Source: Bacteroidales bacterium
GTDB taxonomy: Bacteria; Bacteroidota; Bacteroidia; Bacteroidales; P3
Assembly: GCA_017439185.1 (NCBI GenBank)
Contig: JAFRTM010000014.1
Coordinates: 1 to 64,000, forward strand
DNA length: 64,000 nucleotides
Direction of reading: 5' to 3'
Within the stretch, counting starts at the first letter, position 1. Every line of letters begins with the position of its first letter. The position numbers were made by a program, and so were the translations under genes. The notes under the pieces are model-generated. The model saw only the letters and a program-made list of their open reading frames with translations, ran no database searches and was not told the origin of the DNA. Shown piece after piece: positions 1 through 9,208 of this stretch.

Positions 1-3000
1 AAATGTGGTATCGACCGGCGTCAGCACCTCGCCGCACTGCGAGACGACCTTCGGCATCTCGTTGTCGGCTCGCGGCACTGCAGCAGAGAAGCACTCTACA
101 GTATCCGTGCTGTCGGCCAACGTCGGGTTGGGCACCTCGTGAGGTACGGTCGTCGGATTTATAATATAAGTGTAAGTCCAGTTGACGTTGTAGCCCGTGC
201 AGTCTTCGTAGTTGTAGGTATATACCACCGTGTCGCGACAGCCGTGGTTGGTAATACTTCTAACCGGTCCTGTGGGAACGATTTGGTCGCCGCAGGTATT
301 CAGCACCACGGGATAGGTCGGCAGGTTGGTGTCTGCGATACACTCTACCGTGTCTATGCCATTGTCGGGGAGTGTGAATCGTGCCGGGTTGAGAATATAG
401 GTATAAGTCCAGGTGTAGTCGCGACCATATACCACATAATGGTAAGAATATATGCGCTTGTAGCAGCCTTCGGTAACATTGTAGTCCGTAGTGATGTTTG
501 GAGCATCGAACGTTATGGGCTCGCCGCAGATGGCGCTGTCGGGAGTGTGAGGAGCGACTATGGCACTGTCACACTGCACTGTCTTCTCTACATTGGGCAG
601 ACCGTTGAATTCGCCTGCTTCGATAATATGGACTCTCTGCCAGAGATACTCACGACCGGCGCAGTCGGTATAACGCCAGTTGTAGGTCACGTTGCCGTTA
701 CCGTGGATATCCACATTGGTGTCGGCGGTAGCCACCGTCATCACATTGCCGTCACCGTCGAGCGGCACAGGTGTTACCAAATTGCCGCAGGCGTCATACA
801 TGTCGCTTGACGGTATGTTGAAGGTGGTGGCACCCGTGGCGGCACTGATACACGGCACTGTATCGACAAACACCGTAGGATTGGCCATATTCAGCAGAGG
901 CAGCTCTATGATATAGGTGAATGTCCAGGTGGTGTCATGGCCGCAGTTGGCGAAGTTGAAGGTATAGTCACGCTTGCCCTTACAGGCGTTCTCCATGTCG
1001 GTCACCGGAGTCGGTGTGTTGGAGGTGACCGATACGGGGTGGTTGCATGCATCGGTAACCGTAGGCAGCACAATCTGTGTGTTCGGCGCTGTGAGACCCG
1101 AAGCCCAATCGGCACACGACACAACCACGGTGTCCTCCACAGCCGAGAAGGTATAGCCGTCTGGCGTGTTGATGGTAATATTCTGCGTAAGCATAACGCC
1201 ATTGCCACAGAAGTCCTCAATGGTATAGGTACGTTTTACGTTGATGGCGCAAGCACTGCTGTCTCGCTTCACGTCGTTGTGCGATACAATGAGACTGTCA
1301 AGTGGCGTGCAGGCGTCGGATATTGTGATACCGAAGGCATCAATCAACTGCTGTGCCGTAGTGAGGGCGGGATAGAGAGTTGAGAGATCCGAACAGCAGC
1401 CTTCGACAGTGTGCGCAGCGATGGAACCGGTAACCGTCGGATGGGTGTTGTCGATAGCCCTGATGGTGTCTTCCTCTATCGATACGGTGCAACCGTGATT
1501 GTCGGTAACGGCGAGGTTGACGGCATAAGCCTGGTCGCACACACGCGGTATGGTTGCCAGCGTTGTGTCGGAGACAGCCGTAGTTGTGGTTGTCGAAGAG
1601 GGCGTCAACGTCAACGGAGTTGTATAAGTATAGGTGTATGTTGCGTTGTCGGCATTGGTGAGCGTAGCCACGAGTGAGACTGTGTCGCGTGTCGGACATA
1701 CGGTGTCGGCCGCCGCATCTAGTGTCAGAGTGGGCACTCCCTCTACATATATCGTCTTCTCTGTGTAACCCGTACAGTTAAGTGCACCATGAGCCACTGT
1801 TACCGTAATGGTCTTGTTGCCTCTCGTGCTCCACGAGGCGGTGATGGTGTTGGTGCCTTGTCCGCTAAGTATGGTACCGTTCTCCCCTACCGTCCAGGTA
1901 TAAGTGTCGCCAGCACCGCCGTTTGTCTCCTGTATGGTAAGCACCGTATTGGTCTCCGAGGTGCTTTCGCAGATAGTGTCGGCACAACTTATGGCGGGCT
2001 GCACTGTGTCGATTATGGATAGAGTGATTGTCTCCTGCTTGTTGTATGAGGTACATCCGTTGGTGCTTGCCGCTGTAACGATATAGGTGTAGTCACCAGC
2101 CGTTGCTGGACGTCCGGTAATGGTATCGGTGCCGTCGGGTGCTGTGATGACAAGGTTGGCGGTCAACGGAGTATTGAAACTAATCGTAGCGTTGCTGTAT
2201 ATCACCGGTATCGGCGTGATGTCCACACCGAGACACTTGGCCTGCGTCTGCACAGCATCGTCAATCGCCAAATTCACTGTGTCGTTGACAGTGATGGTGA
2301 CGGTCTCCTGCTTGTTGTATGAGGTACAGCCATTGTTGCTCGTCGCTGTTATAACGTAGGTAAATTCGCCATTGGAAAGCGGCTTGCCGGTGATAGTGTC
2401 AGTGCCATCGGCAGGTGTGGTGATTACGAGGCCGTCGGTCAGCGGGGTGCTGAAACTTATCGTGGAGTTTTCATAGATGACCGGTATCGGCGTGATGTTC
2501 TCACCGAGGCAGATGGTCTGTGTCTGTGTGTTCGAAGCATCGGTGATTTCCAGTTTCACGGTATCTTTGACCGTGATGGTGATGGTGTCCGTCTTGTTGT
2601 ATGAGGCGCAGTTGTTGGTGCTTGCCGCAGTAATGATATACTCATACACTCCTGCTGCCAGCGGACGTCCACTTACCGTGTCGGTGCCGTCGGGCGACGT
2701 GATTACGAGGTCGGCGGCCAGCGGTGTGTTTAAGGATATGGCAGCGTTGCTGTAAGTCACAGGTATCGGCGTGATGCTCTCTCCAAGGCAGATGGTCTGC
2801 TTCTTCTTCGTTCCGTCGATATTGAGTTTCACTGTGTCGTTGACAGTGATGGTGACGGTCTCCTGCTTGTTGTAGTCCGTACACCCGTTGGTACTTGACG
2901 CCGTTATTACGTAGGTGAATTCTCCATTGGAAACCGGCTTGCCGGTGATGGTGTCGGTGCCGTCAGGTGCTGTGATTACGAGGCCATCAGTCAGCGGGGT

Positions 3001-6000
3001 GCTGAAACTTATGGTCGAGTTTCCGTAGATAACCGGTATCGGCGTGATGTTCTCGCCGAGGCAGATGGTCTGCGTCTGAGTGTTCGAGGCGTCGGCAATT
3101 GTCAGACTTACCGTATCTCTGACCGTGATGGTTATCGACTTGGTCTTGTTGCTTCCTGCACATCCGGTATTGCTCGCTGCCGTCACCACGTATGTATAAA
3201 CACCCGCCGTTGTCGGACGACCGGTAATGGTGTCGGTACCGTCGGGCGACGTGATGCTCAGCCCTGCGGCAAGGGCATTGTCGAGACTTATCGTGGAATT
3301 GCTATAAATAATAGGTATCGGAGTGATGCTTTCGCCGAGGCAGATGGATTGCGAGACTGCGTCGTCGTTCAGTTTCACCGTATCGTTGACTATGATGGAG
3401 ATGATGATCTGATCCTGTTGACAGGCGGGCGATTGATTGCTGACAGCCGTGAGGGTATAGGTTGCATCGGTCTCAGGTTTGCCCGACAGCGACACCTTGC
3501 CGGTAGTCGCGCTGTTGTCGGTGAGGACCAGCGTGCCGTTGTCTATCGTTATTGATTGCAGAGTGGAGTAGTCAAACTTAAGATTTATGGTTTCCAACGA
3601 TTCTCCTAAACATATCTCCTGCGACACTGCTCCACTTGTCGAGCCACCTGTATTGTCCAGCTCTATGGTTGCGTCGTGGTTGAGAGCAACATTGATTGTC
3701 CGTGATGTAGTACAACCGTTTTCGTCGGTGACAGTAACGGTGTAGGAGTTCGTAGCGGTGGGCGACACCGTAAGCGAAGCTCCGTCCTCATTTATTGTCG
3801 GGTCGGTGGTCGAGGACCAATGGTAGTTGTCGATACCTGCCGAGCTGGTGGCTGAGCCTGTAAGTGTGATGCTGTTGCCAGGGCATACTGCAGTGTCGCC
3901 GGCCACGGTGTTGTTGGCCGTGTTGTCGGTGAGTGTGAGGTCGTTCTTGGGTATCACAATATTGACAGTAGCCGAATTCTCCACATTACAAGTACCACGC
4001 ACTGTAGCCGTTGCCACAATGGTGTCGCCTGTGACTGTCTGTGTGAACAGCGATGAGGCTCCAGTACTGTCAATTGACTGACCCACGAAGGTAACCGTGC
4101 CTCCGCATCCGTCGGTGCTTACAGCCAACACTGTCGGTGCCAAATTGGGCATCCTATATTGGCAGTCACTTCCTACAGGTATTGCCGTGATGAACTCCGG
4201 CAGCGCCCCTACGGTCGGCTGTGGCGCCACTGTCCATTCATAGGTGATAGCCACTGGATCGGCCGACTGACCGCAACCATTGGTGTAGGTAGCAGTCCAT
4301 GTGCGACTATGCTGACAGCCCGTTATCACTTCATCTCCGGCAGATACGTTTACTGATGCCGTTGCCTTGCAGTTGTCTGTTACCGTGAACGAGGCTGCCG
4401 TAGGTGCGGCAAAGGTGTTGTCGCAACCCCAGTCTTTATAATCCGTGAATCCTGAGGCATAGCCTATGACCGGTTGCTGCATTATGGTGGCGAATGCTAT
4501 CGCCGTGGTATCGGTACAGTTGTTATGGTCAACAATGATAAGGGTGTCGTTATAGGTGTGGCATAGACCATCGCTTGCCACAGTGGCCCGAGCCGTCCGG
4601 GTGTTGGTAGGTCCAGGTACAAGGTTGGAGACCGCTGTGGAGCCTTTCCATTGATATGTAAATGGACCCACGCCGCCAGTGAACGAGGCGTTGAGCTCGT
4701 AGTTCTGTCCATTCGGCAACGGACATCCGTTGGCTTGCGACGGAGGATCAATGGTGACTTCAAACGGAGGGTTAAGGTTCGCTATTATAACATTATGAAT
4801 GGTATCGGGGCAGGCATTGTTGCCGTCCGACACCACCACTGTATAATTACCTGCCGGCAGATTGTCGAATACTCCGACATTGTTTTCCTGATGGCGATAG
4901 AGGGTATCTTCTATATAGAAGAGATATGGTGCGGTGCCACCGGTTACGGTGATGGTAAACGAGCCCGTCTCCGAACCTCCGCACACGATAGGTGCCGGGG
5001 TGCTTGCCGTAGCCGCGTGGATAGAGTCACGCTCCACCTCCACCGGCATTGCACGGCTCATACACTCTTCGGCATCGATTATCTGCACGCTGTGGGTACC
5101 TGAACGCAAATGCTCACGATAATTCACATAACTGAACGGCTCATTGTCGAAACTGTATTGATAGGGAGGCACTCCTCCTGTGGGATTAACTTCAATCCTT
5201 CCATCGTTGTTAGCACAGCTCGCCTTGGTCACCACCTCGTTGAGATGGAAGTCCTTAAGTCTGAAATTGAGGCTTATAGTATCCTGCACATTGCATCCAT
5301 AGTCATCAATGGTGTACATATTGCAGTGGACGTGGATACGCTCGTCCGTAAGACTGCTCGGCGGAGTCACCACAAAGTGGTCTGTCGATTTGGAATACTG
5401 ACCATTGCCAAACCAATCGCATCTGGCGAAAGCACTGTCAAGCTCCCAGTTGTAGGTCCACTCATCACGGATCAGCGAGTCGTTAAGACCGATTGACCAA
5501 TCGACCAACCATCCATTGTCATTTGCATATCCATCAACAATGTATATTGTCCAGAATCCATTCAAAGGACATTCTACCAAGCGTTCAAAAGACTCATCGG
5601 GACTATAGATATTCTTCATTTCTGAGAAGTGCGAGGAGTCCACCACATTGTTCTTGTCTGTCTTAGAGCAACCTTTATCCCATATTGGGTGCGTTATCGG
5701 ACCCGCGTCATGGTTATGGTTGGGGATCTCGTATATCTTATGGCCTGCTCCTTTGGCATATTCATAGCCGTGGGTCTGCGCACAAGACCACACATAGTTC
5801 CATGCCTCGCCAATACGATTGACATGACGGTCCGTCTGCCCACTACAACTAAACGTTTTAGTAGCATTCGGATTGCATTTATCCGTTGTACAGTTGTCGC
5901 ACTCATCAACAGCCAATCCGAAAAAAGCCCTATGGGACTCGCGCTCAAAATTTGTAACCGTTTGCCCCGTTTCGGGATCCCTCCAAGTTGAAGGAGGCTC

Positions 6001-8961
6001 ACCCCAACTATAATACCTATTGTAATGGCTTGTACCAGCTATGTGTTCCTGTGTAGCACAATCACTATTTCCTTCTTGGTATTTTTTCAATATTACAGCC
6101 TCACGGCGTTCCCCCGTTTCGGGATCCGCAGGACAAATAAGCTTTATCAACAAGTCTCCTATATAGGAGTGTTCGATTTTCATTTGAAGATACAAGATAT
6201 CCTCGACAGAACGCACTCTTGCACCGTCTTGAAATTGATAGAACTCTATACTTGACTCGTAGTGACATGATGCTGGATTTCCAACACCTGCTCCGTCAAC
6301 ATCACAAGAAGTTCCATCCGGCAGGAATATTCCCTCCACTTTGGACAGCACAGCAGAAGTGGAAGGTTTCTGACTAGCCACCTGCACAAAGTTTGAGTCA
6401 AGTGTATTATATCCTATCGTCACGTATGTCGGAGATCCAGGACATATAGGGAACGCCGTGGTGTCAAAGTCGTTGACGAGAACTCCTCCGCTGACTCTTA
6501 CTCGACCAGGCATTCGTAACTGACAACCGCCTGACATCGTAACATAGTTTAGATCATATCCCACTACCGAATCGAATACCGGAGTGTAATATTCTCCTCC
6601 CGGAATAAATGTGGTAGTGTTGGCTCTGGTATATGTATGATAGTGATTTGCATAGGAAAAATACCACGAACCGGTGGACGGTGTACAATCGCCACGCGGA
6701 GTTGCAACCACCGAGACCATCGTGTCTCCTTTACAAATGTTGAAGTTATAATAACCGTCGATATCACGCTTGACGGTATCTTTGATAAGTATCACAGTGT
6801 CTGTGTAGCTGTATGTACTAATCTTGTGATGCTTATAGGTATATTCGATGGTAAGTGCCGAGTCGGGGATACAGCAACGGGTTCCATAGATTGCGTAGAG
6901 GGTGGTATCGCCCACAAGCATAAACTCGCTACCCGGGAAATAGGAATCACCAGTGCCATCGGCCTTGGTGTTCCATTGCTGAAAACTTATGTCGGTAGTA
7001 GAACACGACGGCGTCTGCATCGAAAGATGGACAAGTCCTATTCCTCCCTGAATTGGGGGCGCACCAGAAGCCGTACCTGTACAAGTAGAGGATTCTGCCA
7101 CGTATGTTATCTTGGGATACACACGGGCAGCGATTAGGTATTGTGCTACCTGTGCACAATATTCAGAAGTAGCGTCGAGGTGGGCTGAGATAATAGTTGT
7201 ACCCGGATTGCCTGTAAAAGTCACATTGCCGCTGGCATCTACCGTTGCCACAGACACATCGGACGACTGATAATAGATACCGTCGGGCGTGGCACTGAGC
7301 GTAGGGGCTACAAATTCGGTTCCTATAGCATAGTCCACCGATGCACTGGAATATTTGAAATTGGCAGCACGCATTGTGCAGCAGTTCATACAAAAGTCTA
7401 TCTCGGGAAGGAAATCGGAACTTGTCACACCAGCGGGATCAACGTCAAAGGAAGCCCACCCTGCAGTGTCATAGATCTCAGGTGCCGGCATATTACGCCA
7501 GTCTTCTGTGTATGCGCAAACAGCTACCGTGCCTGTCTTCTGCGTATAATAGAACGGTGTCGGCTGAACCACAGCATCGGTAGATGTGACATCCATCGCG
7601 ATAACTATATTTTCTGACAAGTTATCGTATTCGAAACCACTTACCATGTTGAAGTCAAACTTGTTCCATCCCTCCACCACATTCCAACGACCGCTATATA
7701 CCAATGTCAACTGATCCTTGGGGATGAAATCATATTGGTTATCAAAACTCGTCTTGTTGGTCTTGCCCATATAGATACGTGCCCACCTCTGTGATGGATT
7801 AGCTTCGGTTGCCCTGAATGCGATAGAATGGATACGGCACGCCCGACCCACATCGGCTCCCGTATATATCATCTGATTCCACGTACACATATTTCCAAGC
7901 CTTGCAGGACTCATCGGGTTTCCTATCGGTCCGGTACAACGGATATCGCAGTTATCGTTAATCGTTATAGCGTATGAGACCTGACGTGGGCAATAGCCCG
8001 CTCTTGCCAGTGTGGCCGTAATAACCACCCTACCCGGCTGGCCTGTGAACGAGACCGTGCCGTTCGAATAGTTCACCAAGGCGATCTGGTTGTTTGAGGA
8101 AGTATAGGTGACATCAGGATCTTCAGCACCATTATAGAGGGCCTTGTTGACTGCCGGCGTTGGGTTATCGGAGATATTGACCGAATAGTTCCCACTTTGA
8201 AACGCAAACGTTCCACCAAGTGCAGGGCAGTCATCGTGACAAAACTCAATGTTCGGGCGAGTGTTACGCGCCAGGGAGGAGACGAGCGTCTGCATCTCTT
8301 CGTCGGAGGGATTCAATAATCCTGTAAGGCTGAGATACTCGGGCACATTGTTGGAGTTAAGCTCTATGGGGTCGTGACCCAAGGTGGTCCAACCCATCTC
8401 GGCAGTGGTGGTGGCGTGGCAAACAAAGTTGTTATCAATAGAGGCTGGCTTCACCAGCTGGTTGATTGCAACCACTATGTTATCGGTACCGTTCCACACA
8501 AATGGAGTGGAGAGCGTTATATAGCACCAAGTGCCACCTGTTCCGTTAATGTTGCTGAAAGAAATGGTTCCTTCGCTACCGGCGGCAAACACTCTTACCA
8601 GACCTTCGTTGCATATCGTGCTAAGGTCGGGATTGGAGGTATGACCCATAAAAATATCGGCAGAAATGGAGAAGTCGCGAGTTCCGGCATACTGGAATCC
8701 TATGCGGTTGATCACCGTGCCGGCCGTCATACCTTGGGTAGTGAGTTCGGAGGCGAGATAGACCTGCTGTGTGTATGCATAGGAGTCTCGCACCCACGAG
8801 TAGAACGGGAGATAAGAGATGTTGCGCGATGTTGTCCCAACTATACGATAGCACTGCGACTGCGCTATCGCCTGTCCACACGTCAGCAAAAGCACAGCTG
8901 CAAGCACAAGTCTCGCAAATCTAGTCCCTAGAGTTTTCTTCAGTATATAATTGTTTGCCAT
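1..8961 (-). CDS. Giant secreted multidomain surface protein A (3' end beyond left edge)
   Basis: The reading frame is open from an ATG at 8961 to base 1 (2987 codons), so the C-terminus lies outside the window. Residues 1-34 form a signal peptide ending near AIAQ/S. Next come two jelly-roll-like blocks with Big-2-like Ig segments, and a P-domain-like region at about 920-1160 (motifs SYIGDLLI and GFWTIYIVDG). Then follow SprB-like repeats (GSFTITVTGGTAPYLF), a PKD-like segment, six Ig-like repeats, and a run of HYR-like Cys-rich repeats (TVEC, CGD, WTYTYI) to the edge. The order closely parallels the neighbouring giant protein, which ends in a type B T9SS sorting domain. I infer that this one is also exported by T9SS and anchored or released at the surface as an adhesin or matrix protein, but the diagnostic C-terminus is not visible. 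Substrate or partner is unknown. Confidence 0.85.
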   Translation of the reverse strand, partial: MANNYILKKTLGTRFARLVLAAVLLLTCGQAIAQSQCYRIVGTTSRNISYLPFYSWVRDSYAYTQQVYLASELTTQGMTAGTVINRIGFQYAGTRDFSISADIFMGHTSNPDLSTICNEGLVRVFAAGSEGTISFSNINGTGGTWCYITLSTPFVWNGTDNIVVAINQLVKPASIDNNFVCHATTTAEMGWTTLGHDPIELNSNNVPEYLSLTGLLNPSDEEMQTLVSSLARNTRPNIEFCHDDCPALGGTFAFQSGNYSVNISDNPTPAVNKALYNGAEDPDVTYTSSNNQIALVNYSNGTVSFTGQPGRVVITATLARAGYCPRQVSYAITINDNCDIRCTGPIGNPMSPARLGNMCTWNQMIYTGADVGRACRIHSIAFRATEANPSQRWARIYMGKTNKTSFDNQYDFIPKDQLTLVYSGRWNVVEGWNKFDFNMVSGFEYDNLSENIVIAMDVTSTDAVVQPTPFYYTQKTGTVAVCAYTEDWRNMPAPEIYDTAGWASFDVDPAGVTSSDFLPEIDFCMNCCTMRAANFKYSSASVDYAIGTEFVAPTLSATPDGIYYQSSDVSVATVDASGNVTFTGNPGTTIISAHLDATSEYCAQVAQYLIAARVYPKITYVAESSTCTGTASGAPPIQGGIGLVHLSMQTPSCSTTDISFQQWNTKADGTGDSYFPGSEFMLVGDTTLYAIYGTRCCIPDSALTIEYTYKHHKISTYSYTDTVILIKDTVKRDIDGYYNFNICKGDTMVSVVATPRGDCTPSTGSWYFSYANHYHTYTRANTTTFIPGGEYYTPVFDSVVGYDLNYVTMSGGCQLRMPGRVRVSGGVLVNDFDTTAFPICPGSPTYVTIGYNTLDSNFVQVASQKPSTSAVLSKVEGIFLPDGTSCDVDGAGVGNPASCHYESSIEFYQFQDGARVRSVEDILYLQMKIEHSYIGDLLIKLICPADPETGERREAVILKKYQEGNSDCATQEHIAGTSHYNRYYSWGEPPSTWRDPETGQTVTNFERESHRAFFGLAVDECDNCTTDKCNPNATKTFSCSGQTDRHVNRIGEAWNYVWSCAQTHGYEYAKGAGHKIYEIPNHNHDAGPITHPIWDKGCSKTDKNNVVDSSHFSEMKNIYSPDESFERLVECPLNGFWTIYIVDGYANDNGWLVDWSIGLNDSLIRDEWTYNWELDSAFARCDWFGNGQYSKSTDHFVVTPPSSLTDERIHVHCNMYTIDDYGCNVQDTISLNFRLKDFHLNEVVTKASCANNDGRIEVNPTGGVPPYQYSFDNEPFSYVNYREHLRSGTHSVQIIDAEECMSRAMPVEVERDSIHAATASTPAPIVCGGSETGSFTITVTGGTAPYLFYIEDTLYRHQENNVGVFDNLPAGNYTVVVSDGNNACPDTIHNVIIANLNPPFEVTIDPPSQANGCPLPNGQNYELNASFTGGVGPFTYQWKGSTAVSNLVPGPTNTRTARATVASDGLCHTYNDTLIIVDHNNCTDTTAIAFATIMQQPVIGYASGFTDYKDWGCDNTFAAPTAASFTVTDNCKATASVNVSAGDEVITGCQHSRTWTATYTNGCGQSADPVAITYEWTVAPQPTVGALPEFITAIPVGSDCQYRMPNLAPTVLAVSTDGCGGTVTFVGQSIDSTGASSLFTQTVTGDTIVATATVRGTCNVENSATVNIVIPKNDLTLTDNTANNTVAGDTAVCPGNSITLTGSATSSAGIDNYHWSSTTDPTINEDGASLTVSPTATNSYTVTVTDENGCTTSRTINVALNHDATIELDNTGGSTSGAVSQEICLGESLETINLKFDYSTLQSITIDNGTLVLTDNSATTGKVSLSGKPETDATYTLTAVSNQSPACQQDQIIISIIVNDTVKLNDDAVSQSICLGESITPIPIIYSNSTISLDNALAAGLSITSPDGTDTITGRPTTAGVYTYVVTAASNTGCAGSNKTKSITITVRDTVSLTIADASNTQTQTICLGENITPIPVIYGNSTISFSTPLTDGLVITAPDGTDTITGKPVSNGEFTYVITASSTNGCTDYNKQETVTITVNDTVKLNIDGTKKKQTICLGESITPIPVTYSNAAISLNTPLAADLVITSPDGTDTVSGRPLAAGVYEYIITAASTNNCASYNKTDTITITVKDTVKLEITDASNTQTQTICLGENITPIPVIYENSTISFSTPLTDGLVITTPADGTDTITGKPLSNGEFTYVITATSNNGCTSYNKQETVTITVNDTVNLAIDDAVQTQAKCLGVDITPIPVIYSNATISFNTPLTANLVITAPDGTDTITGRPATAGDYTYIVTAASTNGCTSYNKQETITLSIIDTVQPAISCADTICESTSETNTVLTIQETNGGAGDTYTWTVGENGTILSGQGTNTITASWSTRGNKTITVTVAHGALNCTGYTEKTIYVEGVPTLTLDAAADTVCPTRDTVSLVATLTNADNATYTYTYTTPLTLTPSSTTTTTAVSDTTLATIPRVCDQAYAVNLAVTDNHGCTVSIEEDTIRAIDNTHPTVTGSIAAHTVEGCCSDLSTLYPALTTAQQLIDAFGITISDACTPLDSLIVSHNDVKRDSSACAINVKRTYTIEDFCGNGVMLTQNITINTPDGYTFSAVEDTVVVSCADWASGLTAPNTQIVLPTVTDACNHPVSVTSNTPTPVTDMENACKGKRDYTFNFANCGHDTTWTFTYIIELPLLNMANPTVFVDTVPCISAATGATTFNIPSSDMYDACGNLVTPVPLDGDGNVMTVATADTNVDIHGNGNVTYNWRYTDCAGREYLWQRVHIIEAGEFNGLPNVEKTVQCDSAIVAPHTPDSAICGEPITFDAPNITTDYNVTEGCYKRIYSYHYVVYGRDYTWTYTYILNPARFTLPDNGIDTVECIADTNLPTYPVVLNTCGDQIVPTGPVRSITNHGCRDTVVYTYNYEDCTGYNVNWTYTYIINPTTVPHEVPNPTLADSTDTVECFSAAVPRADNEMPKVVSQCGEVLTPVDTTF
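2020..3640 (-). repeat. Tandem ~275-bp Ig-like repeats inside giant protein A
   Basis: A motif of the type ICLGESITPIPVIY recurs on the minus strand near 3605, 3338, 3058, 2786, 2507 and 2230, a spacing of 267-280 bp (about 92 residues). Between copies the pattern DGTDTITGRP, YTYVVTAAS, NGC and TITVNDTV is retained. Copies near 3058 and 2507 are nearly identical at the DNA level, which points to recent duplication or gene conversion. The repeats are in frame and belong to the coding sequence. Confidence 0.85.
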
Positions 8962-9039
8962 AAGCAAGAGTATTTTTCCGTTTATATTCAATACAATATG
9001 CGTCAAAATACGCCCATTTGGGCATTATTTAGGACATTG

Positions 9040-9047
9040 CAAAGATA
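9040..9047 (-). promoter_or_regulatory. -7 promoter element of giant gene A
   Basis: Reads TATCTTTG on the minus strand, a match to the Bacteroidota TAnnTTTG -7 element. It would start transcription near 9035 and leave a leader of about 74 nt before the ATG at 8961. No clear -33 TTTG is seen. The rest of the 8962-9208 gap is AT-rich and holds the terminator of the next gene. Confidence 0.5.
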
Positions 9048-9142
9048 CGAAGAAATATGAAAACTGCAGTATTTTTTTTCTTAAAAAATTCAAACAAAAA
9101 ATGTGCTATTTTTTTATGCCTTATATATAATTGAAAATCAAT

Positions 9143-9186
9143 ATAAAAAGAAGCGGCGGTATCTCTGCCATAGAGACACCGCCGCC
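9143..9186 (-). terminator. Rho-independent terminator of giant gene B
   Basis: A 14-bp stem (9153-9166 with 9172-9185, one mismatch), rich in GGCGG/CCGCC with a 5-nt loop, lies 23 bp after the stop of the giant gene. On the minus strand it is followed by TTCTTTTTAT. Confidence 0.85.
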
Positions 9187-9208
9187 GATGAATTTTTTAC
9201 TTAATTTG

